Under the pieces are notes generated by a model. The model was not told the DNA's origin, did no database searches, and worked only from the letters and a program-made list of their open reading frames with translations. DNA of 64,000 bases from Davidsoniella eucalypti. Taxonomy: Eukaryota; Ascomycota; Sordariomycetes; Microascales; Ceratocystidaceae. The position numbers were made by a program, and so were the translations under genes. The stretch is from assembly GCA_004009845.1 (NCBI GenBank), contig RMBW01000101.1:49988-113987 (forward strand), written 5' to 3'. Positions within the stretch are counted from its first letter, which is position 1; each line of letters begins with the position of its first letter. Below, one piece after another: positions 1-10,338 of this stretch.

Positions 1-3000
1 CAAGGTGACATATTCCTATTATCAAAGTCATGTAAGCTAACTGTTCTACGTATATATAAAGTTTTGCCACTACAGAGCTCAGAGTAAGACATTTATGAGT
101 AGTTCCATTGAATATATCATTTTCATGCAAAGAGAACAGTTGACAGAAGGATGTAAAGCTTGAAGAATATGAGTATGAAGGCTTTGGCAAGATGAAGAAT
201 TTTGGTCCATCTTTGAAGTGGTTTATCATGCCCCCAAGGACTAAAATCTAGTCCCAAAGAAAAGCTTGTAATTTTGTACAGCAAGTGAGGTTTCCAGTGA
301 AGCTGCTCAACAATTTACAAGTTGCTTCTTAGCACCATTTCAGAGCATCATGCACTCAACAGACTTTGCCATCTAGACCATGTAACTACTCATGTAATAA
401 GTTCACATTTGCCTATGACAGTCAGAATGTTGTGGGCCTTTCTACATTCCCAGCACAACCAGCACAATTATCCCACAAAGTAATTTGACTATGCATTATG
501 CTTCTAAAAGTTAAGTTGGTCTTTTAACAAGCTTAGGGGTGATTCATAATGGGCAGTCGTTATAGCCTGTGGAGTGCTACTAGCTATTCTGTGTGATGGA
601 ATCTTAGCCACCTACTTCAAAATTCGGATGGGCTTTAAGCGAGCAAGACTTTGAGCAGTTTGGCATGAAAATGGTTGTGACTGTAGCTCGGTTTGTTTGT
701 ACCATCCCATCCAATCTGTACAAACCCTTGATATAGCATGTGTCACATGACCATAAAGGTATTTCTCAAACCCAGCCTAACACCATGGTGGCTGCCTAAC
801 CTTGTCACCCAAGGACAATAATAACAACAACAATCAACCACACCTTTCACTTCTGATTCCTTGATCTTCATTTCTCTCTATCTATCATTCAACAACACTT
901 CTACAACTACATATCATCTATTCTTCCCTTTCTCTACTCACAAAACGATTTGCCAATCATGGATGAAGTGGAAGCATCATCTGCCCCTGAGTCCGAAGCA
1001 ATGCCGAGCCAAAACCAACTTGATCAAAATAAGGCTCTCCAAGAACAAGTGCAACAGTATGGAGAAGATAAAAGGCAGCGCGACGAGGAAACCGCCAAAA
1101 TCATCAAAGCAGCCGAAGCACGCGCCGAAGCACGCGCCGAAGCCCGCATCAAAGCAGCCGAAGCCCGCACCGAAGAAGAACGGCTCGCCAGAGAAGCAGC
1201 CGAAGCCCACGCCGAAGAAGAACGGATCGCCAGAGAAGCAGCCGAAGCCCGCACCGAGAAAGAACGACTCGAGAATGAAGAAAACGCCAAAAATCTTGCA
1301 CAAGCCCAAGCACGCGCTGAAGAAGAACGAATCGCCAGAGAAGCAGCTGAAGCCCACACCGAGAAAGAACGACAAGAAAAAGAAGCTGCTCAAAATTTCA
1401 TTGTGCTTTCTGACTTCCCAACACTTCTTTACAACACTTTTTCACTCAACTACCAAGCATTGACACTGGAGCCCAATACAAACCTCCATTCAACTGGCGG
1501 GCCTACTTTGGTTCATAACAGGCTATATCCACGTCTCTTGAAATCTTGGACCAATTTTGAGAGCATTCATGAACAAAAGTTCACTCAGTTCTCTACTTTC
1601 TTCGGCAAACAAAAACTTTTCAGAAGCATTTCTTTTGTTGCAGCTAACCAGGAAACTTCGGCTAAGAAACTGTCAAGTGAGAACGAAGTTGTCTCTTTTT
1701 CCTATTTGGCTATCGAGCTTCATGTGAAAAATGTCATCAATATCTTTTTACAACACAGAAAAGATGGCACGAAAACAGCATATGATGGTATCAAAAACGT
1801 GGATTTCAGTACTAGTTCACGGTATCATTCAGCTGCCCGATTGGCAACCGGATCTTTGGCCCAGCCTAGTCGACCAACAAGGATACGGGTAGCTCATTGT
1901 TCCGTAACTGACGGCCCTGCGAATATTGGCGTATCAGATTCTGATCTCTCGGATACCCACACCCTGCCAGATGCTAGCCCATCAGATGCAACAGGCAATG
2001 TTGTGCCTCCTCCCACGCGTCCTGTACCCCACGGAAGGTCCAGCAAAAAGCGACCTAGATCACATACTTCTACAAATGATAGTCCTGCAGCCAAGCTATC
2101 ATTGCAAAGCCGACGCTTCGATGCTGATTGTACTCTGGTAGGATATAAGAATCCTGAAGGTTCTGAAGATCCGGAGAGGAACCTGTTTATTGTGGAATAC
2201 AAGGCTGCCCATAAGATCCCCCTGCATTTCTCCGGAGGGCTCTTGTATATCTATCTAATGCCAAGCCATCTGTCTTCTATGACTTTGTTGCGGGAAAAAG
2301 ATCAACCCCACCAAAGAGGAAACTGAGGAGGGCAAATTCAACAGGTTCTGCCAGTTTACTGCCTATGCTATCACCCAAATCTTTCACTATCTGATAAACT
2401 CTGGGCTTCAGTATGGATATATCACAACTGGTGAATGCTTTGTCTTTCTCCATGTAGATAAAGATGATCCCAGTATATTATCCTACTATCTTTCTATTCC
2501 TCGAGAGTCTATATCTAGCATACCACTCCGTACAGTGCAAGATGGTCCTCAAGATCCCAAGGTCATTGAAGAAGAGATCGATTCTATCAAGCAGACGCCA
2601 GTTGCCCATATCTTGACAATATCACTTTTGTCCCTCGAACAGCCAATGGATAGCCAACAAGCACAGGCCGAACGGAAATCCAGACTTGTCTACCTGCCTG
2701 GCCGCTATGGAGATCAATCTCAGAGTGATATCCCCGACAACAGCACTAGTAGTAGTACCAACAACAATCCTGGCTCAGCAACATCAGATCATCAAACTAC
2801 TGGAACTAGCGGCTCTCTACCTATACGACATCCACAAAATAGATACTGCACACAGCAATGCCTATATAGCCTTGTGCATCGCCAGAGTCTCGATGAACAT
2901 TGTCCTAATGTTTCACTTCACAGAAAGGCAAACGCAGATACTGCCTCGAATAAACATGCTATTGGGGTCGCTCAACTCCTAAAGATTATCAAGACTCAGA

Positions 3001-3913
3001 TGGACACTAATCTCGACAATGACCTTGATGTGTTGAAACGGCATGGTGCTATTGGAAATCTAGTCAAGGCCACTGCACATCCATTTGGATACACTCTGGT
3101 TGGCAAAGCAATTGAAGCAGAGTCTCTTGGGTTGCTTCAGAATGAAATTGATGTCTACTCTAGACTGAAGTATCTCCAGGGAAAGTCTATTCCAGTCTGT
3201 CTTGGGAAGATTGATATCAAACAGAGCCTGTTGATTCAGCTTCACGATTGTAGACATGTTCTCTTGATGGCTTATGCTGGAGAACCTGTGAAAAGACTGG
3301 ATGAACACTACGAATATCTGAAGCCTATTGCCCAGCAAATCAGGTACTATGGGGTTGAACATGGAGATCTGGAGGCTAGGAATGTTCTCTTTGATTCCCA
3401 AACAAAGAAACTCATGGTTATTGATTTCGACAGGGCTAAGATTCAGGAACGGCCTCCGTCAAGAAAGAGAGAATTTGACCATGCCAGTGTAGTTTTCGAG
3501 CGAAAGACTAAGAGGTATTCTCCTATGCAAACTCAAATGACTGTAGAGTGATGAAGGGCCTGTTTTTTGAGGTTTTTAAGTTTTTTGGGGGGTTTTCATA
3601 GACACTTTAATAGCATCATAATAAGGTTGTCAACTATTAATATTTCCACATGTGATAGAATACTCCCTTTTACCCAGTGAGGACCCTTATTTGTTTATTT
3701 ATTCATAATTTGGACACCACCTCTGACCATTCCATAATCTGGACTAAACTCCCCGGAGGCCCTTACCCTCGGCCCCACCCCTAGGCTACATTCTTGACCT
3801 CAATAGAGTGCCGGAGCTGAGAAGCTCCTTCAGATTACTCCCCCTCCCCTCTCTCCCATCCCCATCTTCTCCTCCCAACACGGACCTACTAGATGAAGCA
3901 GTTGGCCGACTGA
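1..3913 (+). repeat. Large direct repeat, copy A (kinase-like gene plus flanks)
   Basis: This stretch matches 60224-64000 in the same orientation. It carries the promoter, the whole kinase-like gene, its 3' flank and the beginning of a LINE fragment. From about 1385 onward the two copies are almost base-identical. The first 950 bases differ by several indels: copy A has about 228 extra bases at roughly 349-575, and lacks a 30-base segment present near 60335-60365. The repeat continues beyond the left edge of the window, so its true start is unknown. Confidence 0.93.
959..3551 (+). pseudogene. Kinase-like multidomain protein, copy A (frame broken by homopolymer indels)
   Basis: I do not recognise a named gene; it belongs to a family of fungal proteins with an atypical kinase C-terminus. 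Start chosen at the ATG at 959. Order: an acidic N-terminus; an Ala/Glu/Arg-rich coiled coil (about 1080-1385); a conserved globular part; a segment with an Asp followed some 20 residues later by 'VEYK' (about 2125-2205), resembling the D...ExK signature of PD-(D/E)XK nuclease folds (inference); a 'ITTGECFVFL' block (near 2415-2450); a 'YCTQQCL' block; then the kinase-like domain with 'GKAI' Lys, 'HGDLEARNVL' catalytic loop and 'VIDFDRA' in place of DFG. Compared with copy B, one C is missing in the run at 2218-2222 and one G in the run at 2292-2294. Together these split the reading frame into 959-2326 and about 2310-3551. The expected product is about 864 residues. Sequencing error in the homopolymers is a real alternative to pseudogenisation. 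Confidence 0.7.
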
Positions 3914-3995
3914 ACGGAGCCATTGATACAGCCCTTGCTGCTACCATGCCCCGCTGGACGAAGTCACCTTGCAGCGGTCAGAGGCACTCCGTGGT
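3800..3995 (+). mobile_element. Short LINE fragment at the end of repeat A
   Basis: The plus strand reads a peptide with 'LLDEAVGRLNGAIDTALAAT' followed by 'MPRWTKSP'. This resembles the stretch between the endonuclease and the reverse transcriptase in fungal Tad1/I-type LINEs. The same fragment starts at about 63890 in copy B, so it belongs to the duplicated unit. In copy A it stops where a minus-strand LINE RNase H begins (about 3990). Confidence 0.5.
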
Positions 3996-4413
3996 GGAAT
4001 GAACATGTCCAGGGCACCAGTGTATTTCTATACTGGTGTCGAGGTCCTGCAGGTTTAGCTTCTCTATGAGGTTCGTGAATATACCAGGCTTCCGTACTCT
4101 TTGGATGGCAGATTGGCTATCGACAAAGATCAGGACTCGTTTCCGTATTGGCAGTTTTTCGAACGTAGCAAAGGGCTCTGTGGATCGCATAGCTTTCGCA
4201 GTCTGCAACCTCAGTGTAAGGCCCCAAGGCATTTGCCTCTTGAAACCGCACCGTTTTATTGTCCATATCGACAAAGGCATAAGAGGACTTGTCGCCCTCC
4301 ATAGACCCGTCAGTGTACAAACAATAGGCTTCGCCCAACCATAGGGTTGCTAGGGTTGCCAGGTGGATTTCCTTTGCTTCTTCTTTTTTGACTTTAGGGA
4401 TGTAGTGAGTGAC

Positions 4414-5290
4414 AACCTTCCCTCCTACAACCCTCGGGGGGGGGTACCTTTGAGTTTTCGGTGCCTCCTCCTTTTTCCAAAGACGAAAAATTCCCCTTCA
4501 TCGTGGGTTTTTAAGAGCGACCAGCACATATCACCAATGTCGCTGTCCATTCTCTCGCATCTATTGATTTATTTCATGATGCTCCGTTTTGTGAGGCCTT
4601 GAGCCCGTTTCTTCCTCTCTCGAGGGTCATTCTCACCAACGATCGCCCACCCCCTTTTCTCTACACTTTTCGCGATCGCTGGTCTCCCGAGCCTCATCTC
4701 CGCTGCTTAGGAATTCACACTCACACTCGGAGGGCAACACTTTGAAGGTTCCAGTTGCCCGACATTTCCGGCTCTTCTTTTGCTGTGCTTTGCACTTCAT
4801 TTGATCATGCCAAAACAAATTGTGATAGCTTCTCCTTGAGTTGCTCCCTCACAATGAAAACACATTGGGTTTCCTCTGTGTTTTCCAACAACCCACCAGG
4901 GGGACGGCTGTGAAGAAAGTTTAGCTTAATGCTGCTTGAGCCCTCCCGATCCCCCGACACCGACCTCGCGATAGTTGTCTCCTTGAGCATCTCCCTCGCA
5001 CCCTGAGCACTCTGGTCTTTTCCTTTGTGTCTCAAACAACCTGCTAGGTGGACAGTGAAGAAACAAGTTTAGCCAGGTTAGCACTGCTTGTATTCTCCAC
5101 TGCTTCCACCATGCGAAATTTGATTTTGCTTTCTGTGTTTTCTGTTTTGCTTTTTTAGTTTTAGTTCGGACCTCCACTATGGGGGGATCTTCGAGGACCA
5201 TTAGGGTTTCTCGACGTCTAACGATCCACTAGGGTCGGATCCACGTGATCCACATAAAGACGTAAAACGATAAATAAATAAATAAAATAA
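4414..5290 (+). mobile_element. Nested retroposon insertion with 14-bp target duplication
   Basis: The 14-mer atgtagtgagtgac occurs at 4400-4413 and again at 5291-5304. Removing the 877 bases between them brings the two halves of the minus-strand LINE back together. The plus-strand end is a (TAAA)n-like tail (5270-5290). Just before it, a stretch with 'gtgatccacataaagacgt' loosely resembles the 3' end of the other LINE tails in this window. The insert contains no recognisable protein. It carries an imperfect direct duplication of about 110-140 bases (near 4825-4930 and 4970-5090). It could be a 5'-truncated LINE or a SINE-like element. Confidence 0.75.
4825..5090. repeat. Imperfect tandem duplication inside the nested insertion
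   Basis: Two segments starting near 4825 and 4970 share the order 'ctccttgag...ctccctc...', a cctctgtg/cctttgtg block, 'caacaacc/caaacaacc', then 'gtgaagaaa..gtttagc'. The units are diverged and partly rearranged. No coding role is evident. Confidence 0.5.
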
Positions 5291-5676
5291 ATGTAGTGAG
5301 TGACGCTTCGCCCATGGTGCCTCCCATACAATTTTAGCTCGCTGAAGTGCCTTGAAAGGTATCAGATACTTGATGTCCACGGCAATTGCTTGCACTTGTG
5401 ACTCTCGCTTCAATTTGTAGGGACCCAAGATACCAAGAGACTCAAAGCCAGACTCCGAGTTCAGATGGTCCTTGGTGGGTTGGGTGCAATGACATATGGG
5501 GTGGTGTTTAGGGAATTGTAGAAGTCTTGTTCCGTACTTTAGGTTATTCCATTCCAAGTTGATCTCAATTGGTTTAATGCCAGCCTCTATTTCACAAGCT
5601 CGTTTCGGAGCCTGCTTGTAGGTGCCAAGCATCATGGAAATCGCCAAACCTTGTACTTTTTCAAGGTGTTTCTTGA

Positions 5677-6477
5677 TCAGGCCCATCCTCGAATGTAACT
5701 GGGCGACAACACGCCGTTGACCCAGTTGCCAGGCCCCCACTTGATGAATATTGTACACAGGCTTGTCTACTTGGCCTCAAGTTCAATCGACAACTCGATA
5801 AGAAGTGTCCTAACTATAAGCTTCACTTACAAGCTAAATCCCCGGTTGCCCCTTCTAATTCCTCCATGTTTGATTATACACAGCATCACCCCATCAATCA
5901 GTCTCAGCTTTTGACTACTATCAAGGCACAGCTTGATACGAACCTTGATAACGACTGTGAGGTTTTGGATCTTCGTGGTGCTGTTGGTTGCTTGGTCAAG
6001 GTTACTGCTCACCCATTTGGGTATACCTTGGTAGGAAAGGCAGTGGAGGAACAAAATGTTGGCTTGCTTCATCGTGAGGCTAGCATGTACAACCACCTAG
6101 TTGATGTACAAGGAAGTGTTGTCCCCGTTTGTCTTGGTGATGTTGCTATGGAGCAAAATATCTGTGTTGATTTCAGGATCAACAACCATATGCTTTTGTT
6201 GTCATATGGGGGCAAGTGGCTTTGTAGCCTTGATGGGTGGAACATTGACCGACAACTTGCGAAACTTCAAGAGTTGGGTGTCAGTCATGGGGATATCAGA
6301 CTACAGAATCTACTCTATAATGAGGAATGTGGTGACTTGATGGTTATTGATTTTGAGAGGGCTAGTTATGTTGGGCCCTCAACAGCCACCAAGAGAAAGG
6401 GTGTGTTCGGTTCTGTTGCTCACCCCAAGAAGGTGGATCTAGGAAGGTGGCATCAACAATTGGAAGTTGGCTTCTAA
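5677..6477 (+). pseudogene. Second kinase-like gene, 5'-truncated and diverged
   Basis: The open frame runs from 5677, with a first ATG at 5866. From about 5735 it matches the C-terminal half of the kinase-like genes in copies A and B: 'YCTQACLLGL' and a 'CPNY' block, then 'HPFGYTLVGKAVEE', 'SHGDIRLQNLL' and 'VIDFERA'. The presumed catalytic Lys, the HGD..N loop and the metal-binding Asp of the DFE triplet are all kept, and no stop interrupts them. The coiled-coil and nuclease-like parts are missing, because a minus-strand LINE lies where they should be. It may still make a short kinase-only protein from 5866 (203 residues). It is clearly a different paralogue from A and B. Confidence 0.65.
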
Positions 6478-6785
6478 CCTGCTTTGTACTTAGTTTTGAA
6501 TAGTATGATATTGACTCCTTATAAATAGCTGTTTTGGAGTTTTTGAATTGCCTAGTAAATATATCTTTATGGTTGATTATTTTCTCAAATACTGTTCATT
6601 ACCAGTGATTAGATGCTAATTTATAGCTATGCAGTTATTATGGTTGTTTTCAGCTGTTATATTGTAGCTTTTTGTATATGTTCATTCTAGAAAAGAGAAA
6701 GTAAACAGCAAGTTTTGCTTCATTGCTAGCATTGGCGATACTAGTTAGGACTATTTATTTATTTATCATTTTACATCTTTACGGC
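6478..6785. other. 3' flank of the diverged kinase-like gene
   Basis: AT-rich sequence between the kinase-like stop codon and the reverse transcriptase. I see no gene or RNA in it. Confidence 0.5.
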
Positions 6786-6795
6786 AAACGACATC

Positions 6796-8243
6796 ATGGC
6801 AGGCTCTTCTCCCAGCAGGGCGCTCCTTCTGGCATCTCGACTTGTGGCCTTGGACAAGAAACGAGGCGTACGACCGATAGCCGTCGGGGAAGCATTCATG
6901 CGAATCATTGGCAAAGCCATCTTGCTCGCCACAGGTTTGTACGGTACCAACCCATACCAACACGGAGTTGGGACATCTACGGAGCCAATCGTGGCACTGA
7001 TCAGAAAGGCCGTCGAGGACGATAACACGGAGGGACACGAGTATATCACTCAACTAGACTTCTCTAATGTGTTCAACAACATGAGCAGCAGGAGGATGGC
7101 AGACTCCGTGCGAGAGTACAGGAAGGATCTCTTGGGGGCAGCGGCATGGGCATACGAAGACCCGACCATCCTCATTACAAACGACGGTAACAGGTTTGTA
7201 TCCGCTGAAGGAGTTCGGCAGGGAGATGTGTTCGGTCCGCTGTTCTTCAGCTTGGGGATGAGAAAATTCGTAGAGAAGCTGAAGGGGACACTGGGACCAG
7301 GGGAGGAAGTCATGGCTTACCTCGACGACGTTGTCGTGGTTGGGCGACGCACGGACGTACCGGATACAGCGGCCACTTTGCTTGCAGATATGGAAATCGG
7401 GGTCTCCCTCAACCAGTCCAAGTCTAAGGTCCTCCGTATCCAGAACTGCCGTGAGCCGACCGGCATAGAGGCACTTGGCTCCTTCCTCGGCCCCACTGCC
7501 GCCCGACGACGCTTTCTCTACGACCGCATGGTTCGTCAAGAAGGCACACATCTCAGACTGGAACAGTTGTCTCTACAAAAGGCCCAACTGGTCCTCCGTC
7601 TTTGCACACAACAAACGCTCCAACACCTGGTGAGAACCCTACGACCCGACGGCCTGGAGGACATCTGGTCTACACTCGACAAGCCCCTTCTCAATGCAAT
7701 GCGGTGGATCAGAGGCGTGGCCGAGCCCGGCCCATTCGACGAAGACATCATGGCTTTGCCCATGAGCTTGGGGGGGATGGGTATCCCTTCCTATCTGGAA
7801 CAAGCCTCTGCTGTCTTTCCTGTCGCGACTAGGCGCAGCGGCAGAAGGAAGACCTGACAATCGCCACGCTTCACGGGGAACACTCCTCAAGGGAAGCAGC
7901 TACCATTCTGAACAAGAGTTACAACAACAAGATTGGTAAATGCCCCCTCCTGGAAGCTGGCCAGCAGTTATACCCCATAGTGTTCTCCCAGGGCGGATCG
8001 ATGGACCCGAGGTCTGAAACTACGTTCAAGATACTACAACAATGTATGTCAAAGACCACTTCAGCCTGGCTCGCCAGAACCGTGGGCATCCTGATGGCTG
8101 AAACCCGAGTTGAGGCCCATTGGGTGACCGAGGTGTGGCTCGAGAAGGCTGCATGGGTGACGGCGCAACACTCCCAGTCTGTCCCTCGGACTTGGGGAAT
8201 CAAGACGAGGACGATTTCGCGGATTGTGAGGGGGGCTTCCTGA
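6796..8243 (+). pseudogene. Reverse transcriptase of the 'RPIAVGE' type, frameshifted
   Basis: The first frame holds 'GVRPIAVGE' (near 6868), a palm motif A 'LDFSNVFNNM' (near 7054), 'GVRQGDVFGPLFF' (near 7210) and a 'YLDD' active site (near 7320). These identify a reverse transcriptase, but one that differs from the Tad1-like LINEs elsewhere in the window, which read 'LPQGSPASP' and 'YADD'. The frame ends at 7857. A coherent C-terminal part continues in another frame to the stop at 8243, so at least one frameshift lies around 7790-7840. No endonuclease, zinc finger or RNase H is visible. The upstream end is missing, so the start at 6796 is only the first ATG. Confidence 0.75.
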
Positions 8244-8470
8244 CCTGAGGAGCATGTGAATGATGTTTTGATTGGGTGCTGCTTTCTTTTGATGATTCTA
8301 CAGCTGTGACAAGGGGTTTTTCGCTCTTCTTGTTTCCTCTATATTGCTTTTACTGCTTCTTTCTACTATTTCCTCTACTATTACCTTTCTTTGCTTTGCA
8401 CTTATCGCTACATTTCAACCTAGTCTTTACACTTTAAAATTGCCAAAACAACTTTAATATACAGGCACAA

Positions 8471-8558
8471 CGTTAAATATCTGTCCGATAACCAATCCGA
8501 CGTCGTATGATCTTAGTGATTTAGGTAGACGTTAAATATAATCAAATCAAATCAAATT
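8471..8558 (+). repeat. LINE 3' module (copy 1)
   Basis: Begins 'cgttaaatatctgtccg' and ends in an ATCAA microsatellite. The same module occurs at 18893-18987 and 59952-60042, and in shortened inverted form at 17120-17172 and 19782-19803. No flanking duplication is visible here. Confidence 0.85.
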
Positions 8559-10338
8559 GATAGAATCAACCTCGCACCGTAAAATCGGTCAAAAAATATA
8601 TGTTAAGTTGGTAAAGTCCAAACCAGACCGGCTTACTCTCGTATTGCGCTGGATCAAGAGTCATAAGAGATGTTTGAATCTATATATGCAGGACTGCAAT
8701 TTCAGACGTCCAAACGTTGGTTGAAACATGACATTAACTGAACGCTTCTGGGATAATGTCGTCGTATTGGTGCGATGTAACAGTGGGTGGGCGTCAAATA
8801 AAGAAACTAAAGTCAAACCTTAAGTTGCAGTATATAACCAACATGGTGTTGCTTGTATTAGTGAGGAGCCTAGCACAGAAACTAGTCAGCTCATCTATAG
8901 TAGGTACTGGTGACATTGAATAAAGTTATATATATATACCTTTTTTTTTAAACGCCCTGTTAGCGTGATATGGCTTCAAATGGTAGTTGTCACAGTTAAA
9001 GTACCCATGACATTGAGTAGACATACGTGTATATATATGGGATAGCAAAAGTCATCATAATCATTCCAGTATGACCATAAATGAAAGTCGCGAAAGTAGC
9101 CAACTAGAGCGTGAGATACGCTTCGCTCTCAGTGTGATAGGCGTGAAAAACTCTATGTTGTAACATAGTACAACAACCGATAATACCCATAAGTCGAGCC
9201 TGTTTATGATTACATCTTTAGAGTGACTGGGATGGCAACAGGGTGGCTGGTAGCCCAGGAACCCATTATGGCAAGATCTTGACTCTCTCGAGCAGACAGT
9301 AGAGTAACGTTAGTAGCTTGTCCCATATAATATCTGTCGTTGGCTTAGGTTGGTACATAGCGTCGTGGAGAGGACGGTCGGGGTGGAGAACATTTTCAAT
9401 CGTTCGAATATCGAGGGGAGGGATGAGCTGATAGTTGTCAAGAGTTGAAAAAGCAATGAAGTAGAGCACACAGCATTCATGGTTATTCTTATAGTAAGAA
9501 TAGGCTGGATGGCTTCGTGCAGACCCGGCCGTGTTTTTGAAAACAAAAATCGGCTGCTTCTTTTGGATTGGAGGGGAGGTGTACAGGTATAAGCAAGAAA
9601 GGCAAATACATATGTACAAATACAGTAAAGAATCTCTGTGGGGGAAGGGGGTATGACTATAGACACTCTCTTGACAAGCTTCGGAGTTATTCACATCTCG
9701 ATAGAATTCCATATTAGGATACATACTATAACGTATATCAAATGTAACAGCAAGAAATGAGCTGGTTACTTTATTCTTGAAAACAAACATTGTGATAGAC
9801 TTGGATCATATTACTATACTAGTTGGTTTCCGGGTTCTATAGCATTGGCTTAGAAACTTTGTGATACATATGAAGGTCCTCGGAGATATATCCCTTGGGC
9901 TCACAACAGGACTCGCCCTAGGCTTTAATTCAAGACATGCATGATAAGCTATACAGTGATCAATAGTAGGTAGTTGGCCATAGAGGAAAACACGAAATTA
10001 CATCCAAAGTGGTCTTCCTATGGGCGTATGAAATATTTGAAGTTGTTGAAATGCCAAGTTGCAGGGAAGAAAAAAATCTATATTCATTGACTTCATAATT
10101 TATATGTCCAAAGCATGGTGCATTACTAATATGTCTGTATGTTGTTTGTCTCAGGCTGGGCTTGCTATGCAAGGACAACACGTAGGCCAGTCCTTCAAGT
10201 AGACTAACCCTCCCAATATTTCCTTCTGTTGTAGTAATAGTATAGAGCCCAATACCAACTTCACATTATAATACCCAGAGGTATTATAACATGTACCATA
10301 TTGAGTTGAGTAATTGGGTAACAATTACTTGTTGTCCC
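8559..10338. other. Intergenic, no gene recognised
   Basis: AT-rich DNA with TA-rich microsatellite patches (about 8925-8950 and 9025-9045). A 174-codon open frame on the minus strand (9790-9266) has no recognisable domain and an unusual composition, and I do not call it a gene. The right part should contain the 3' untranslated region of the arrestin-like gene. Confidence 0.5.

Larger units (their letters stand above)
3978..5700 (-). mobile_element. Degenerate Tad1/I-type LINE: RT tail and RNase H
   Basis: On the minus strand, 5700-5305 encodes the C-terminal part of a LINE reverse transcriptase ('LEKVQGLAISMMLGTYKQAP' followed by 'EIEAGIKPIE'). Positions 4399-3978 encode an RNase H with 'YTDGS', 'ESYAI', 'FVDSQSAI' and 'IHWCPGH'. 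The RNase H needs a frameshift around 4120-4280, and the RT tail and RNase H parts are in different frames. The copy is interrupted by a separate insertion (4414-5290). Its 5' end abuts a kinase-like fragment at about 5700-5735. It is clearly non-functional. Confidence 0.75.
6786..8558 (+). mobile_element. Non-LTR retroelement, 5'-truncated, with LINE-type 3' tail
   Basis: The element covers an RT open frame (6796-7857), a further coding stretch in another frame up to 8243, an untranslated part, and a 3' module at 8471-8558. That module ends in repeated ATCAA units and is nearly the same as the 3' end of the LINE at 57.3-60.0 kb. The 5' end is lost; I place it near 6786 only because RT homology begins there. 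I find no target duplication. It remains possible that the 3' module is a separate insertion rather than the element's own tail. Confidence 0.6.

Noticed and set aside
977..1393. Phe/Gly/Cys-rich and Ala/Ser-rich antisense frames opposite the coiled coil
   Set aside because: Same composition effect on the other strand; they end where the repeat ends and have no domain.
861..1463. Lys/Pro-rich open frame overlapping the coiled-coil region (and 61063-61551 in copy B)
   Set aside because: It is the shifted-frame reading of the Ala/Glu/Arg repeat. Repeats of 3n length keep several frames open. The 950-frame joins the conserved downstream domains, so that frame is the real one.
9266..9790. 174-codon minus-strand frame in the 8.6-10.3 kb interval
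   Set aside because: No recognisable domain, odd composition, and no clear promoter or splice context.
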